The notes under the pieces were generated by a model, which ran no database searches, was not told the DNA's origin, and was given only the letters and a program-made list of their open reading frames with translations. Source: Actinomyces oris (GTDB lineage Bacteria > Actinomycetota > Actinomycetes > Actinomycetales > Actinomycetaceae). Taken from it: a DNA stretch of 64,000 nucleotides. Shown here in pieces: positions 1 through 8,886 of this stretch. The stretch is taken from contig NZ_MSKL01000025.1 in assembly GCF_001937665.1 (NCBI RefSeq), forward strand, positions 62,001 to 126,000, given 5' to 3'. The translations under genes and the position numbers were made by a program. Numbering within the stretch: the stretch's first letter is position 1; each line of letters starts with the position of its first letter.

Positions 1-58
1 TTCCGTCCACCCCAGCAGAACCGTCCCCCTCCCGTCCACGTCCTCCACCGGAACCGCA

Positions 59-880
59 ATGTCTTCTTCTCAGTCCTCCTCGTCCTCCTCCGCCTCATCA
101 GTAGTCAAGCGCCTCGATCTGTCCTCCCGCACCGCGCCGCCGCTGGGAGGGTTGAGCTTTCCCCTGCTGTCGCTCGAGGTGCGCCGGCGCCTGCGCAACC
201 GCCGGTCCATGATCTTCTCCGTCCTGCTGCCCGTGGCCTTCTTCCTCATGTTCACCACCACTGACTACTCGGCCACGCCCTACGGCAACGGCAACATCGT
301 GGCGAACATGATGATCGGCATGGCCCTGTACGGCGCACTCATGACCACCACCGGGGCAGGAGCGGCCGTGAGCACCGAGCGGGCCTCGGGCTGGAGCCGC
401 CAGCTGCGCCTGACGCCGCTGAAGCCGATCGCCTACATCACCGCCAAGGCGATCGTGGGGATGCTCATCAGCGCCCTGGCCATCGGCGCTGTCTATGCCT
501 GCGGCCCCCTGCGTCACGCGCAGATGCCCACGAAGGTCTGGCTCTCCTCGGCACTCATCATCTGGTTCGGTTCCCTGGTCTTCGTCGCCTTCGGACTGTT
601 CGTCGGCTATCTCCTGCCCTCGGACAACGCCATGCAGGTGGTCGGCCCCCTCATGGCCCTGCTCGCCTTCCTCGGCGGCATGTTCATCCCGTTGACGCCG
701 GGCTCCACCATGGATCGCATCGGCAGCCTCACCCCTATGTACGGGCTGCACAACCTGGCGCTGTGGCCCATGGGCGCAGAGAGCTTCTCCTGGTGGTGGG
801 TGGTCAACGTCCTGACCTGGCTCACGGTCTTCCTGGGCGGGGCCGCCTGGAGGATGGGCCGCGACACCGCCCGGGTGTGA
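59..880 (+). CDS. ABC-2 type transporter permease
   Basis: 273-residue integral membrane permease of the ABC-2 (drug/antibiotic exporter) type. A Ser-rich, Arg-containing cytoplasmic N-terminus (about residues 1-50) is followed by about six hydrophobic segments beginning near residue 52 (SMIFSVLLPVAFFLMF) and ending near 265. The LRNRRSMIF and RQLRLTPLKPIAYI stretches resemble the cytoplasmic elements of this family. Its partner ATPase is expected just outside the left edge. The sensor kinase gene starts 4 bases downstream, the usual transporter plus two-component layout for stress or antimicrobial-peptide detection. The reading frame is open to the window edge, so the ATG at 59 is likely but not certain. 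Confidence 0.8.
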   Translation: MSSSQSSSSSSASSVVKRLDLSSRTAPPLGGLSFPLLSLEVRRRLRNRRSMIFSVLLPVAFFLMFTTTDYSATPYGNGNIVANMMIGMALYGALMTTTGAGAAVSTERASGWSRQLRLTPLKPIAYITAKAIVGMLISALAIGAVYACGPLRHAQMPTKVWLSSALIIWFGSLVFVAFGLFVGYLLPSDNAMQVVGPLMALLAFLGGMFIPLTPGSTMDRIGSLTPMYGLHNLALWPMGAESFSWWWVVNVLTWLTVFLGGAAWRMGRDTARV

Positions 881-884
881 GCTC

Positions 885-2006
885 GTGAGTACCATCAGGG
901 TCATGAAAGCCCGCGCCTCCTCCCTGGCCGAGGCGCGGGCGCGCCGCACCCGCGTCGTGGCGGTCGGCTGGGGGATCGTGTGGGCCGCCTTCATGGTTCC
1001 GGTCGTCCGGGCGGGCGTGGCACGAGGGTCCCACGGCGGGGTGTGGGGCGCGGTCAGTGCCATCGTCTCCTGCGCATGCCTGTACGCCGCCTGCTCGCTC
1101 AGCGTGAGGCGGGTCCGACAAGGGCTGACCTGGCCCAGCCGCCTGAGCCTGTCGCTGATCGTCGTCGGAGCGCTCACGGCGAGCGGGGCCGCCCTCGGAG
1201 TGGGATCGCCGGGCCTGCAGCCGGTGGTCTTCCTGGCCGTCGTCCTGGCCTTCTCCCTGCCCTGGCAGGCGGCCATCGGACCTATCGCGATCCTGACCGG
1301 CATTCTGTTCCTCATTCCCAGGATGATTCCGTCCTGGTCCGCAAGTGAAGACGCGTGGATCGCTCTGCTCGGCGCGGGCGGCGCCTGCGTCTTCGGGCGC
1401 TACATCATGGAACAGCGGCGTGTGGCCCGTATTCTGGAGCAGCGCACTCATGAGCTGGAGATCAACGAGGAGCGCAACCGCATGGCCCGGGACATGCACG
1501 ACATTTTGGGACACTCGTTGACTGTCATCGCTTTGAAGACCGAGCTCGCCACCAGACTCGTCGACACCGCCTCCGATCAGGTCAAGGCGGAGCTGACCGA
1601 GGTGCAGTCCCTGGCGCGCTCTGCCCTGGCCGACGTGCGTGCCACTGTCAACAGCTACCGCGAGCTGAGCCTGGCCGGCGAGCTGGCCCGGGCCACGAAC
1701 GTCCTGACGTCGGCCGGCGTCCGCGCCGACCTACCGCTGACCGTCGAGGTCGTCGATCCGGAGCTGCGTGAGCTCTTCGCCTGGGTGGTGCGCGAGGGCG
1801 TCACCAACGTCGTGCGTCATGCCCACGCCTCGCACTGCCGGGTGAGCCTGACCGCCGACTCCATCGAGGTGGTCGACGACGGTATCGGGCTCGAATCGTC
1901 TGGCGCCAGTGACGGTCACGGCTTGGAGGGGCTGCGTCAGCGCTGCCAAGACAACGGCGCCGACCTCACCACCGGACACCTTCCAGCGGCAAGGGCACTG
2001 TTCTGA
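885..2006 (+). CDS. DesK/LiaS-type sensor histidine kinase (3' end apparently frameshifted)
   Basis: Membrane sensor kinase, 373 residues as read. About five N-terminal membrane segments (residues 20-165) precede a short coiled linker and a HisKA_3 dimerisation domain with the phospho-acceptor in MARDMHDILGHS (His205). A HATPase_c domain follows with DDGIGL and DGHGLEGLRQR glycine boxes. It would phosphorylate the response regulator encoded 120 bases downstream. The usual C-terminal strand of this family (GGGTxLxV) is missing in frame. It is encoded in another frame immediately downstream as SGKGTVLRVSA, running to a stop at 2057-2059, so one base seems to be missing near 1983. GTG at 885 was taken as start; ATG at 903 is an alternative. 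Confidence 0.85.
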   Translation: MSTIRVMKARASSLAEARARRTRVVAVGWGIVWAAFMVPVVRAGVARGSHGGVWGAVSAIVSCACLYAACSLSVRRVRQGLTWPSRLSLSLIVVGALTASGAALGVGSPGLQPVVFLAVVLAFSLPWQAAIGPIAILTGILFLIPRMIPSWSASEDAWIALLGAGGACVFGRYIMEQRRVARILEQRTHELEINEERNRMARDMHDILGHSLTVIALKTELATRLVDTASDQVKAELTEVQSLARSALADVRATVNSYRELSLAGELARATNVLTSAGVRADLPLTVEVVDPELRELFAWVVREGVTNVVRHAHASHCRVSLTADSIEVVDDGIGLESSGASDGHGLEGLRQRCQDNGADLTTGHLPAARALF

Positions 2007-2128
2007 GGGTGAGCGCCCGTCGTCTATCCTCTCGGCTGACTCACAAGGCGACGGACTGAGCCGGGTGCGTACCGCAGCTGCTGTCGAGGCGCCGGTTCTG
2101 AACGAACCTCAAACGACGGAGATGATCG

Positions 2129-2740
2129 ATGATCCGAGTGATGCTGGCCGATGACCAGGCCATGGTGCGCGGCGCGTTGGCCGCGCTGCTCACCTTGGAA
2201 ACCGATATCGAGGTCGTCGCCCAGGTCGGAAACGGCAACGACGTCCTTCCCGTCGCACTCGAGCACCGACCCGACGTCGTTCTGATGGACGTCGACATGC
2301 CCGGCGCCGACGGGCTGAGTGCGACCGCGAGGCTCCTGGGGCGGCTGCCGGCCACGAAGGTCCTCATCGTCACCACCTTCGGGCGCCCCGGATTCCTGCG
2401 GCGCGCTGTCCAGTCCGGGGCCCACGGCTTTGTCGTCAAGGATGCTCCGGCCACAGATCTGGCCGAGTCAGTGCGCCGGGTCCATGCGGGGCTGCGAGTC
2501 GTCGACCCGGCGCTGGCCGCCGACTCGCTCGTCTTCGGGGACTCCCCGTTGACCGCCCGTGAGACCGAGGTGCTACAGGCCGCCGCCGACGGAGCCACCG
2601 TCGCCGAGGTCGCCCGGCGCGTTAACCTCTCTGAAGGCACCACACGCAACCACCTCTCCCAGGCCATGGCCAAGACCGGCGCACCCACCCGCGCCGCGGC
2701 GGTGCATATCGCCGCCCAGAAGGGTTGGATCATTGAGTAG
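2129..2740 (+). CDS. NarL/FixJ-family response regulator
   Basis: 203-residue DNA-binding response regulator. The receiver domain (about 1-120) has the acidic pair D8-D9, phospho-acceptor D54 in VVLMDVDMPG and the conserved Lys in FVVKDA. A LuxR-type HTH follows (about 140-200) with LTARETEVLQAAADG and the recognition-helix region NLSEGTTRNHLSQAM. It is the cognate partner of the upstream sensor kinase. The likely targets, by context, include the ABC transporter upstream. The gene is convergent with ftsY, and a 10-bp hairpin separates the two. Confidence 0.93.
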   Translation: MIRVMLADDQAMVRGALAALLTLETDIEVVAQVGNGNDVLPVALEHRPDVVLMDVDMPGADGLSATARLLGRLPATKVLIVTTFGRPGFLRRAVQSGAHGFVVKDAPATDLAESVRRVHAGLRVVDPALAADSLVFGDSPLTARETEVLQAAADGATVAEVARRVNLSEGTTRNHLSQAMAKTGAPTRAAAVHIAAQKGWIIE

Positions 2741-2790
2741 CGCGAAGTAGGACGAGGACGCGGACGCTCGTTCCGCCCGGTCCGATTGCC

Positions 2791-2827
2791 CCGGCCACCC
2801 ACGCTCCGAGGAGAGGCGGGTGGCCGG
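2791..2827. terminator. hairpin between response regulator and ftsY
   Basis: Perfect 10-bp arms CCGGCCACCC (2791-2800) and GGGTGGCCGG (2818-2827) lie between two convergent genes, with no strong T run on either side. It is consistent with a bidirectional actinobacterial-style terminator. Confidence 0.6.
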
Positions 2828-2865
2828 TTGCGAGGCGGTCCGCTCGGGCTCGTCAGCCCGCAGGC

Positions 2866-4026
2866 TCAGCCCAGCAGCGCGTCGACGAAGCCCTCGGGGT
2901 CGAAGGGGGCCAGGTCGTCGGCGCCCTCCCCCAGGCCCACGAGCTTGACGGGCACGCCCAGCTCCTTCTGGACGGTGACGACGATGCCGCCCTTGGCGGT
3001 GCCGTCGAGCTTGGTGAGCACGATGCCGGTGACGCCCACGGCCTCGGAGAAGACCTGGGCCTGGCGCATGCCGTTCTGGCCGGTGGTCGCGTCCAGGACC
3101 AGGAGGATCTCACCGACCGGGGCGATCTTCTCCATGACGCGCTTGATCTTGCCCAGCTCGTCCATGAGACCGGCCTTGTTCTGCAGGCGCCCGGCGGTGT
3201 CGACGACGACGACATCCGCCTCCTGACCGGCGGCCTCGCGGGCGGCGTCGTAGGCGACTGAGGCGGGATCGGCGCCCTCCTTCTCCGAGCGCACGACGTC
3301 GACGCCCACACGTTCGCCCCAGGTGCTCAGTTGCTCGGCCGCAGCCGCGCGGAAGGTGTCGGCAGCCCCCAGGACGACGGTCTTGTCCTGAGCCACCAGG
3401 ACGCGGGCGAGCTTGCCGCAGGTGGTGGTCTTGCCGGTGCCGTTGACACCCACCATGAGGATGGCGGCGGCGGGCGTTCCCTGGGCTCCCTCGGCCGGGG
3501 TGGGGCGCTTCAGGTTGAGGGAGCGGTCCAGCGTGGGGTCGACGAGCTTGAGCAGCTCGGCGCGCAGGACGGTGCGCACGGCCTCGGGGTCGGAGGTGCC
3601 CAGAACCTTGGCCTGAGTGCGCAGCTCGTCCATGAGGGAGGTGGTCACCTCGATACCGAGGTCGGAAGTGAGCAGGGTGTCCTCGATCTCCTCCCAATCC
3701 TCCTCGGTGAGGTCGCCTCGGGACAGGACGGACAGGACCGCCTTGCCGAAGCCGCCGGCACCGGCCAGGCGAGCGCGGAGGCGCTGCATGCGGCCGGGAA
3801 TGGACTCAGGGGACTCCAGCGTCGCAGCCGGCTCGACGCCGGCCTCCTCTTCCGCTTCCTCCTCGGCATCCTCGCCCTCCGAGGGCAGAAGGTCCTCAAC
3901 GGACATCGGCTTGTGGGCACTGATCTCGTCGGGGACCTGGCTCCGCCGCCTACCGGCATAGAGCCACAGCCCTCCTCCGAGGACGATGACCAGGATGATG
4001 CCGAGAACGATAAGGATCGGTTCCAT
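2866..4026 (-). CDS. ftsY: signal recognition particle receptor FtsY
   Basis: 386-residue SRP receptor GTPase that docks ribosome-SRP complexes at the membrane. An N-terminal membrane helix (MEPILIVLGIILVIVLGGGLWLY, about residues 1-22) is followed by an acidic A-domain (SEGEDAEEEAEEEAG), the helical N domain and the G domain. GTPase motifs seen: VGVNGTGKTTT (G1), DTFRAAAAEQL, VVVDTAGRLQNK (G3) and TKLDGTAKGG (G4). The transmembrane helix is typical of actinobacterial FtsY. An in-frame upstream ATG at 4047 would add seven residues; neither start has a strong ribosome binding site, and the one just before the hydrophobic helix was chosen. Confidence 0.95.
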   Translation of the reverse strand: MEPILIVLGIILVIVLGGGLWLYAGRRRSQVPDEISAHKPMSVEDLLPSEGEDAEEEAEEEAGVEPAATLESPESIPGRMQRLRARLAGAGGFGKAVLSVLSRGDLTEEDWEEIEDTLLTSDLGIEVTTSLMDELRTQAKVLGTSDPEAVRTVLRAELLKLVDPTLDRSLNLKRPTPAEGAQGTPAAAILMVGVNGTGKTTTCGKLARVLVAQDKTVVLGAADTFRAAAAEQLSTWGERVGVDVVRSEKEGADPASVAYDAAREAAGQEADVVVVDTAGRLQNKAGLMDELGKIKRVMEKIAPVGEILLVLDATTGQNGMRQAQVFSEAVGVTGIVLTKLDGTAKGGIVVTVQKELGVPVKLVGLGEGADDLAPFDPEGFVDALLG

Positions 4027-4143
4027 GGGCCCATCATGCCCGATCATGGGCTCGCTGTGGCAGGGTCGGCCTCCCCTGATTGCCTCTTACCTGCGAAGGA
4101 TCCGAGGGCACGGACGCACAGCCCAGTCGTGGCGATAAGAAAA

Positions 4144-4171
4144 CTGCAGCACGCCTGTGGACGTGCTGCAG
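4144..4171 (-). terminator. intrinsic terminator (minus strand)
   Basis: Perfect 10-bp arms CTGCAGCACG (4144-4153) and CGTGCTGCAG (4162-4171) with an 8-nt loop. On the minus strand the stem is followed directly by TTTTCTTATC, a classical U-rich tail, so it would stop transcription leaving the small membrane protein gene (and smc) before ftsY. Confidence 0.7.
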
Positions 4172-4330
4172 GACGGGCATCTCTCTCGCAGTGTCATTGC
4201 CCGTTGAGCCGTATCGCTCTTACCCCAAAGCACCATGGAGGCAGTGAGAGAAAGTGCGAGACGGTGTAGAAACGATGATCTCCCAGGGTCAGAACTTTAT
4301 CCAAAAGCAGTGACGCCGCAACCTCACCTA

Positions 4331-4366
4331 GTCGTGAAAATAATCGACGACCATAGTTTTCACGAC
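4331..4366. repeat. inverted repeat GTCGTGAAAA/TTTTCACGAC
   Basis: Perfect 10-bp arms (4331-4340 and 4357-4366) with a 16-nt spacer lie just after the stop codon of the minus-strand small membrane protein gene. It could be a terminator/attenuator or a protein binding site; the sequence does not decide. Confidence 0.45.
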
Positions 4367-4382
4367 ACGATCGCCGCGCCGC

Positions 4383-4757
4383 TCACCTCTGAACCTGAGA
4401 CAGTCCGCCGGCGGCCGGCTCATGCACCTGGCCGCGGCGCCGGGAGCCGGCAGAGCCGCGGGTCCTCTCCGCGGCATCCATAGCCTTTCCGACGACGCCG
4501 ACCAGACCTCCGAAGTCGTCGGTCCCGACGTAGGCAGCCGGCCCCTCGCGCGTCATGAGGTCGGAGAGACGGGCCTCCTGGGGCACGACCTCGATCTCAA
4601 CATCCTGCTCCTCCAGGCGCACCTCCTGCGAGGTGCGAACCAGGCCGCGAATGCGTGAGGGCCAGGAGCGCACCGGGAAGCGTTCGGCGCAAACCATGCC
4701 GAGCACAAGCAGGCTCGCAACCAGCACGACAACGAGAGGAAGAATCATGACACCCAT
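4383..4757 (-). CDS. small membrane-anchored protein of unknown function
   Basis: 124 residues. One N-terminal membrane helix (about residues 2-23, ILPLVVVLVASLLVLGMV) is followed by a charged cytoplasmic part with an acidic segment (EVRLEEQDVEIEVVPQEARLSDL) and a basic, low-complexity tail. It does not match a family I recognise. Position between smc and ftsY on the same strand is typical of small single-helix proteins conserved in actinobacteria. The first ATG (4757) and a second at 4748 are both possible. Function unknown. Confidence 0.6.
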   Translation of the reverse strand: MGVMILPLVVVLVASLLVLGMVCAERFPVRSWPSRIRGLVRTSQEVRLEEQDVEIEVVPQEARLSDLMTREGPAAYVGTDDFGGLVGVVGKAMDAAERTRGSAGSRRRGQVHEPAAGGLSQVQR

Positions 4758-4845
4758 GGCTAGGATTCTGCCTTGCGAAATGCGATCTGACTAGACTTTG
4801 CGCGCACTTGTCGTCCAATCAACAACAAAACCTGACAACTTCCTG

Positions 4846-4883
4846 ACATGACGATGGCTCGAATCTGAAAACGAACGTCATGT
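4846..4883 (-). terminator. hairpin downstream of smc
   Basis: Arms ACATGACG (4846-4853) and CGTCATGT (4876-4883) form an 8-bp stem with a 22-nt loop, 36 bases past the smc stop codon. It is a weak terminator candidate or an operator of the small membrane protein gene. Confidence 0.35.
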
Positions 4884-4918
4884 TGTAAGCAGTCTATCAC
4901 ATAGCCCTCAAGTTTCAC

Positions 4919-7900
4919 TCAGACATCAGGAGTCACAGCCGTACCGCGGTCGGGCTGGGCCAGCCTCTGCGAGACGGCCTTGGTGACCCCGTCACGCATC
5001 GTGATGCCGTAGAGAGCGTCAGCCACCTCCATGGTCCGTTTCTGATGGGTGATGATGATGAGCTGGCTGGAGCGCCGCAGCTCGGTAAAAATCTCGAGCA
5101 ACCGCCCCAGGTTCGTGTCATCCAGGGCTGCCTCCACCTCGTCCATGACGTAGAAGGGCGAGGGGCGCGCCTTGAAGATCGCCACCAGCAGGGCCACGGC
5201 GGCCAGCGAACGCTCCCCTCCTGAGAGCAGGGAGAGTCGCTTGACCTTCTTGCCGGCGGGGCGCGCCTCGATCTCGATGCCGGTGGTGAGCATGTCATCG
5301 GGATCGGTGAGCACCAGCCGCCCCTCTCCTCCGGGGAAGAGTCTGTCGAAGACGGAGGCGAACTGGCGGGCGGTGTCCTCGTACGCCTGGGCGAAGACCT
5401 CCTGGACCCGGGCGTCGATCTCCTCGACGATGCTCAGCAGGTCGTCTCGCGAGCGCTTGAGGTCGGCCAGCTGCGCGGCCAGGAACTGGTGACGCTGCTC
5501 CAAGGCGGCATGCTCCTCCAGGGCCAGCGGATTGACCTTGCCGAGCCGGGCGAGGTCGCGCGAGGCCTTGGCCAAACGTTTCTCCTGCTCGGAACGCACG
5601 TAGGGACGGCCCGCATGCCCGACGCCGGGCAAGGCACGAGTACCACCCCGGTCCCCGGCGGGGTCAGCATCAGAACCGGAGGCGGCGTCAGCGTCCTCGA
5701 TGAGCTCGGGAACGAGCATGTGCGGTCCGTACTCCTCCACGAGGGGCTCCAGCTCCAGGCCGAGCTCACTCATGGCACGCTCCGCCAAGGCCTCCAGACG
5801 CATGCGCTGCTCAGCCCTGGCCACCTCCTCCCGGTGGGCAGCATCGGTGAGACTGCCGAGCTCCTTGGTCAGCTGGTCGATCTCCTCGCGAACCTCATTG
5901 GTGGCGGCCAGGGCATGGGCGCGCTCGGCCTCGATGGTCGCACGCTCATCGGCTGCCTGCTGAACGCTGATTCGCGCCGCCTCGGCAGCGGCACGCGCCT
6001 GGTCCCGTACGTGGGTGGCAACCGCCAGCTGGGCGCTGCGGAGCTGCTGGGCGCGCTCGGCTGCGGCACGCTGTTCCCGCTCACGACGCGCGGCCGCCCG
6101 CAGCGAGTCGGCGCGACCTCGGCTGGAGCGCTCGCGCTCCTCGGCCGTACGCAGGGCGAGCCTGGCGTCGGTCTCGACGGCACGGGCCTGCCGCGCAGCG
6201 TCCGCAGCGGCCTCACGCTCCTGGCGGGCGGCCTCCAGGGCGCGCTCGAGGCTGTCGGGGCGGCCTCCCCCCGAGGCGCCCGCCGCCTCCGACCCACCGA
6301 CACCGTCGGCGCCTTCGGACTCCCCCTCCACCTCGGCCAGTGCGGCAGTGGCGGCTGCGAGCTCGGCGGTGCGCTGAACCGACTCGGCCTCGGCACGCTC
6401 CAGCACCCGGCGGGCACGCCCGGTCTCCTCAGCGGCGGCATGGGCTGCGGAGGTCAAACGGGCCATCGCCTCGGCCGCCCGAGCGGCCTCGGCGTCGGCC
6501 TGGCGCAGGGCGGACAGCGCCTCGCTGAGCGCCTGGCGAGCAGCATCCTCCTGGCGACGAGCCTCCTCCAGGGCGGCGTCCGCCTCCGCCTCGGCCTGCG
6601 CGGCAGCGGCGGCCTCAGCGTCGGCCTCCTCGTGGGCAGCGGTGAGCTCGAGGACCGACGAGGCCCCTCGACCGGCCCCGGCGACCCAGCCGGGCGCCAG
6701 GACGTCGCCACTGCGGGTGGCCACGACGGCGTCGGGCAGCTCGGCACGCAGGGCCCTGGAGGCCTCGAGGTCCTCGACCACCCAGGAGCCCTTGAGCAGT
6801 CCGTCCAGGACCTGACCGAGACGTCCCGGCCCCGACTGCGCAGGACTGACGAGCCCGCGAGCAGCCAGTGCTCCGCCACCGGGGACCGACACACTCTCAT
6901 CATCGGCATCGGCAGGAGCGCTCAGTGAGGGATCGTCGGCCAGCACCAGCCGCACTGCCCCGATGTCCTGGCTGCGGGCATGATCCAGCCCGACCAGGGC
7001 CACCTCGGCATCGGCGGCCAGGCCGGCCTCAGCGAGCACGCCCAGGAGGGCGGCGACGGCGTTCTCCCAGCCACGCTCGACGCTGAGGTGCTCCGCGAGC
7101 GGCCCGAGGAGACCATCAATACCGGCTTGCAGCAGCGCGGCCGTGCCGTCCTGGCCGCGCAGGGACATGGCCAGGGTGTCGCGCCTTGCGGCCCAGGTGG
7201 CCCGGTCGGAGGCGGCCTCTCTGCGGGCGTCGGTCGCGGCCGCGACAGCCTCACGGGCCTCGGCCAGGTGACGCGTGGCCTCGTCATGGGCGTCCGCGGC
7301 TCGGGCCGCCACATCGGCCGCCGCACTTACCTCGGCGGACGCCCGCGTTGGTGCTCCGGCGTCGTCCCGCCCACCACCGTTGGCCATCTCCGCCGGTGCG
7401 GTCACTCCCCCGGCCTCAGCCAGGGCGGTCCGGGCGCCGTCCTCACGAGCCTCAGCGGCCCGTAGCGCACTGCGCGCCTGCTCAAGAGCGGCCAGACTGG
7501 CCTCATGGCGGCTCCTGGCGGAGGCGACGCGCCCGCCAGCACGGGCGATGGTCTCACGTCGCTCTGAGACGCGACGCTGAGCGGCCGAGAGCTCCTGGTC
7601 CGCCGCCTTCTCGGCAGTTTCCGCGTCCGCGCGCGCTCGAGTGGCGTCACTGAGTGCGGTGCGGGCGGCCTCGACGGTGTCAGCGAGCTCGGCCTCCTCC
7701 CGGTCCGCGGCCTCTGCCCGACGCTCGAGCTCCTCAGGATCGGTGCCGTGGCTCGGGGCGGGGGCGGAGGCGAGGAGCCGGATCCGTTCGCCGGCCACGT
7801 CCGCAAGCGCACCGAGGGACTGGGCAGTACCGGTGAGCTCCTCCCAGATACTGCCGGCGCGGGCGAGGCGCTGGGCGGAGGTGGTCTCGATGGCGGCCAG

Positions 7901-8713
7901 CTCGCTCAGACGCGCCCTGGCAACGCGCTCGGCCTCCTCGACGGCGCTGCGGCGCCGTGCCAAGGCCTCCTTGTCCTCGTCGCCGGCCTCCAGGAGGGAC
8001 TGGGCCTGGACGACGTCGTCGGCCAGGAGCCGGGCGGTGGCGTCACGAACCTCGACCTGGATGGTTCGGGCGCGCCGGGCGATGGCGGCCTGCCGGGCCA
8101 GGGGGCCGAGCTGGCGGCGCAGCTCCTGGGCGAGGTCGGAGACTCGGGCGAGGTCTGCGGCCATGGACTCGAGCTTGCGAAGGGCGCGCTCCTTGCGCTT
8201 GCGGTGCTTGAGGACGCCGGCGGCCTCCTCGATGAAACCGCGACGGTCCTCCGGTGTGGCGCTCAGGACCGCGTCGAGCTGTCCCTGCCCGACGATGACG
8301 TGCATCTGGCGCCCAAGACCGGTGTCGCTGAGGAGCTCCTGGACGTCGAGGAGGCGGCAGGGGCTGCCGTTGATCCGGTACTCCGACCCGCCGCCGCGGA
8401 ACAGGGTGCGCGAGATGGTGACCTCGGTGTAGTCGATCGGCAGGGCGCCGTCGGTATTGTCAATGGTCAGGGAGACCTCGGCACGCCCGAGGGCCGGACG
8501 GGAGCCGGCGCCGGCGAAGATGACGTCGGCCATGGAGCCGCCGCGCAGATTCTTGGCGCCCTGCTCCCCCATGACCCAGGTCAGGGCGTCGACGACATTG
8601 GACTTGCCGGACCCGTTGGGACCGACTACGGCGGTGATGCCGGGCTCCAGGCGGAGGGTGGTTGACGAGGCGAAGGACTTGAATCCCTTGATCGTCAACG
8701 TCTTGAGATGCAC
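4919..8713 (-). CDS. smc: chromosome segregation ATPase SMC
   Basis: 1264-residue structural maintenance of chromosomes protein, the core of the condensin that compacts and separates sister chromosomes with ScpA/ScpB. The N-terminal head has Walker A in VVGPNGSGKSNVVDALTW and the VGQGQLD Q-loop region. Two long Ala/Glu/Arg-rich coiled coils flank a hinge (about residues 510-680). The C-terminal head has signature LSLLSGGERSLAAVALL and Walker B FYVMDEVEAALDD. The open frame extends 48 codons further upstream, but homology starts at VHLKTLTIKGFKSF, so GTG at 8713 was chosen. Coding strand is divergent from the ABC transporter at 8887. Confidence 0.96.
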   Translation of the reverse strand: MHLKTLTIKGFKSFASSTTLRLEPGITAVVGPNGSGKSNVVDALTWVMGEQGAKNLRGGSMADVIFAGAGSRPALGRAEVSLTIDNTDGALPIDYTEVTISRTLFRGGGSEYRINGSPCRLLDVQELLSDTGLGRQMHVIVGQGQLDAVLSATPEDRRGFIEEAAGVLKHRKRKERALRKLESMAADLARVSDLAQELRRQLGPLARQAAIARRARTIQVEVRDATARLLADDVVQAQSLLEAGDEDKEALARRRSAVEEAERVARARLSELAAIETTSAQRLARAGSIWEELTGTAQSLGALADVAGERIRLLASAPAPSHGTDPEELERRAEAADREEAELADTVEAARTALSDATRARADAETAEKAADQELSAAQRRVSERRETIARAGGRVASARSRHEASLAALEQARSALRAAEAREDGARTALAEAGGVTAPAEMANGGGRDDAGAPTRASAEVSAAADVAARAADAHDEATRHLAEAREAVAAATDARREAASDRATWAARRDTLAMSLRGQDGTAALLQAGIDGLLGPLAEHLSVERGWENAVAALLGVLAEAGLAADAEVALVGLDHARSQDIGAVRLVLADDPSLSAPADADDESVSVPGGGALAARGLVSPAQSGPGRLGQVLDGLLKGSWVVEDLEASRALRAELPDAVVATRSGDVLAPGWVAGAGRGASSVLELTAAHEEADAEAAAAAQAEAEADAALEEARRQEDAARQALSEALSALRQADAEAARAAEAMARLTSAAHAAAEETGRARRVLERAEAESVQRTAELAAATAALAEVEGESEGADGVGGSEAAGASGGGRPDSLERALEAARQEREAAADAARQARAVETDARLALRTAEERERSSRGRADSLRAAARREREQRAAAERAQQLRSAQLAVATHVRDQARAAAEAARISVQQAADERATIEAERAHALAATNEVREEIDQLTKELGSLTDAAHREEVARAEQRMRLEALAERAMSELGLELEPLVEEYGPHMLVPELIEDADAASGSDADPAGDRGGTRALPGVGHAGRPYVRSEQEKRLAKASRDLARLGKVNPLALEEHAALEQRHQFLAAQLADLKRSRDDLLSIVEEIDARVQEVFAQAYEDTARQFASVFDRLFPGGEGRLVLTDPDDMLTTGIEIEARPAGKKVKRLSLLSGGERSLAAVALLVAIFKARPSPFYVMDEVEAALDDTNLGRLLEIFTELRRSSQLIIITHQKRTMEVADALYGITMRDGVTKAVSQRLAQPDRGTAVTPDV

Positions 8714-8886
8714 GGGTGCCACCCTAACAGCGCAGGCGGTTCTGACGGAGACAGAAACGACAAAGGGACTTGACACGACCGCGCTGGACAAGCAGACTTT
8801 CCATATCGCGACGGCCGGGTACGCAGCGCGTGCACCTGCTTCACCAGCCCCACCCACCCCTCGTCCCCGAACCCCAAGGAGCCACG

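Larger units (their letters stand above)
4027..4382. other. gene-free 356-bp stretch with two hairpins
   Basis: No convincing coding sequence lies between the small membrane protein gene and ftsY on the minus strand. It holds two perfect inverted repeats (4144-4171 and 4331-4366, listed separately) and is less GC-rich than its surroundings around 4290-4370. It probably also contains the ftsY promoter. Confidence 0.5.

Noticed and set aside
1-104. Possible end of an upstream ATPase gene in the third frame (stop at 102-104)
   Set aside because: Only a Pro-rich tail is visible with no ABC motif, so overlap with the permease start cannot be supported.
98-1315. 405-codon minus-strand open frame
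   Set aside because: Antisense shadow of the permease and sensor kinase, with low-complexity Gly/His/Glu composition and no domain. Long open antisense frames are common at this GC content.
4172-4382. Small SRP RNA considered next to ftsY
   Set aside because: The conserved GGTCAGG...GGAAGGAAGCAGC tetraloop region of SRP RNA is absent on both strands.
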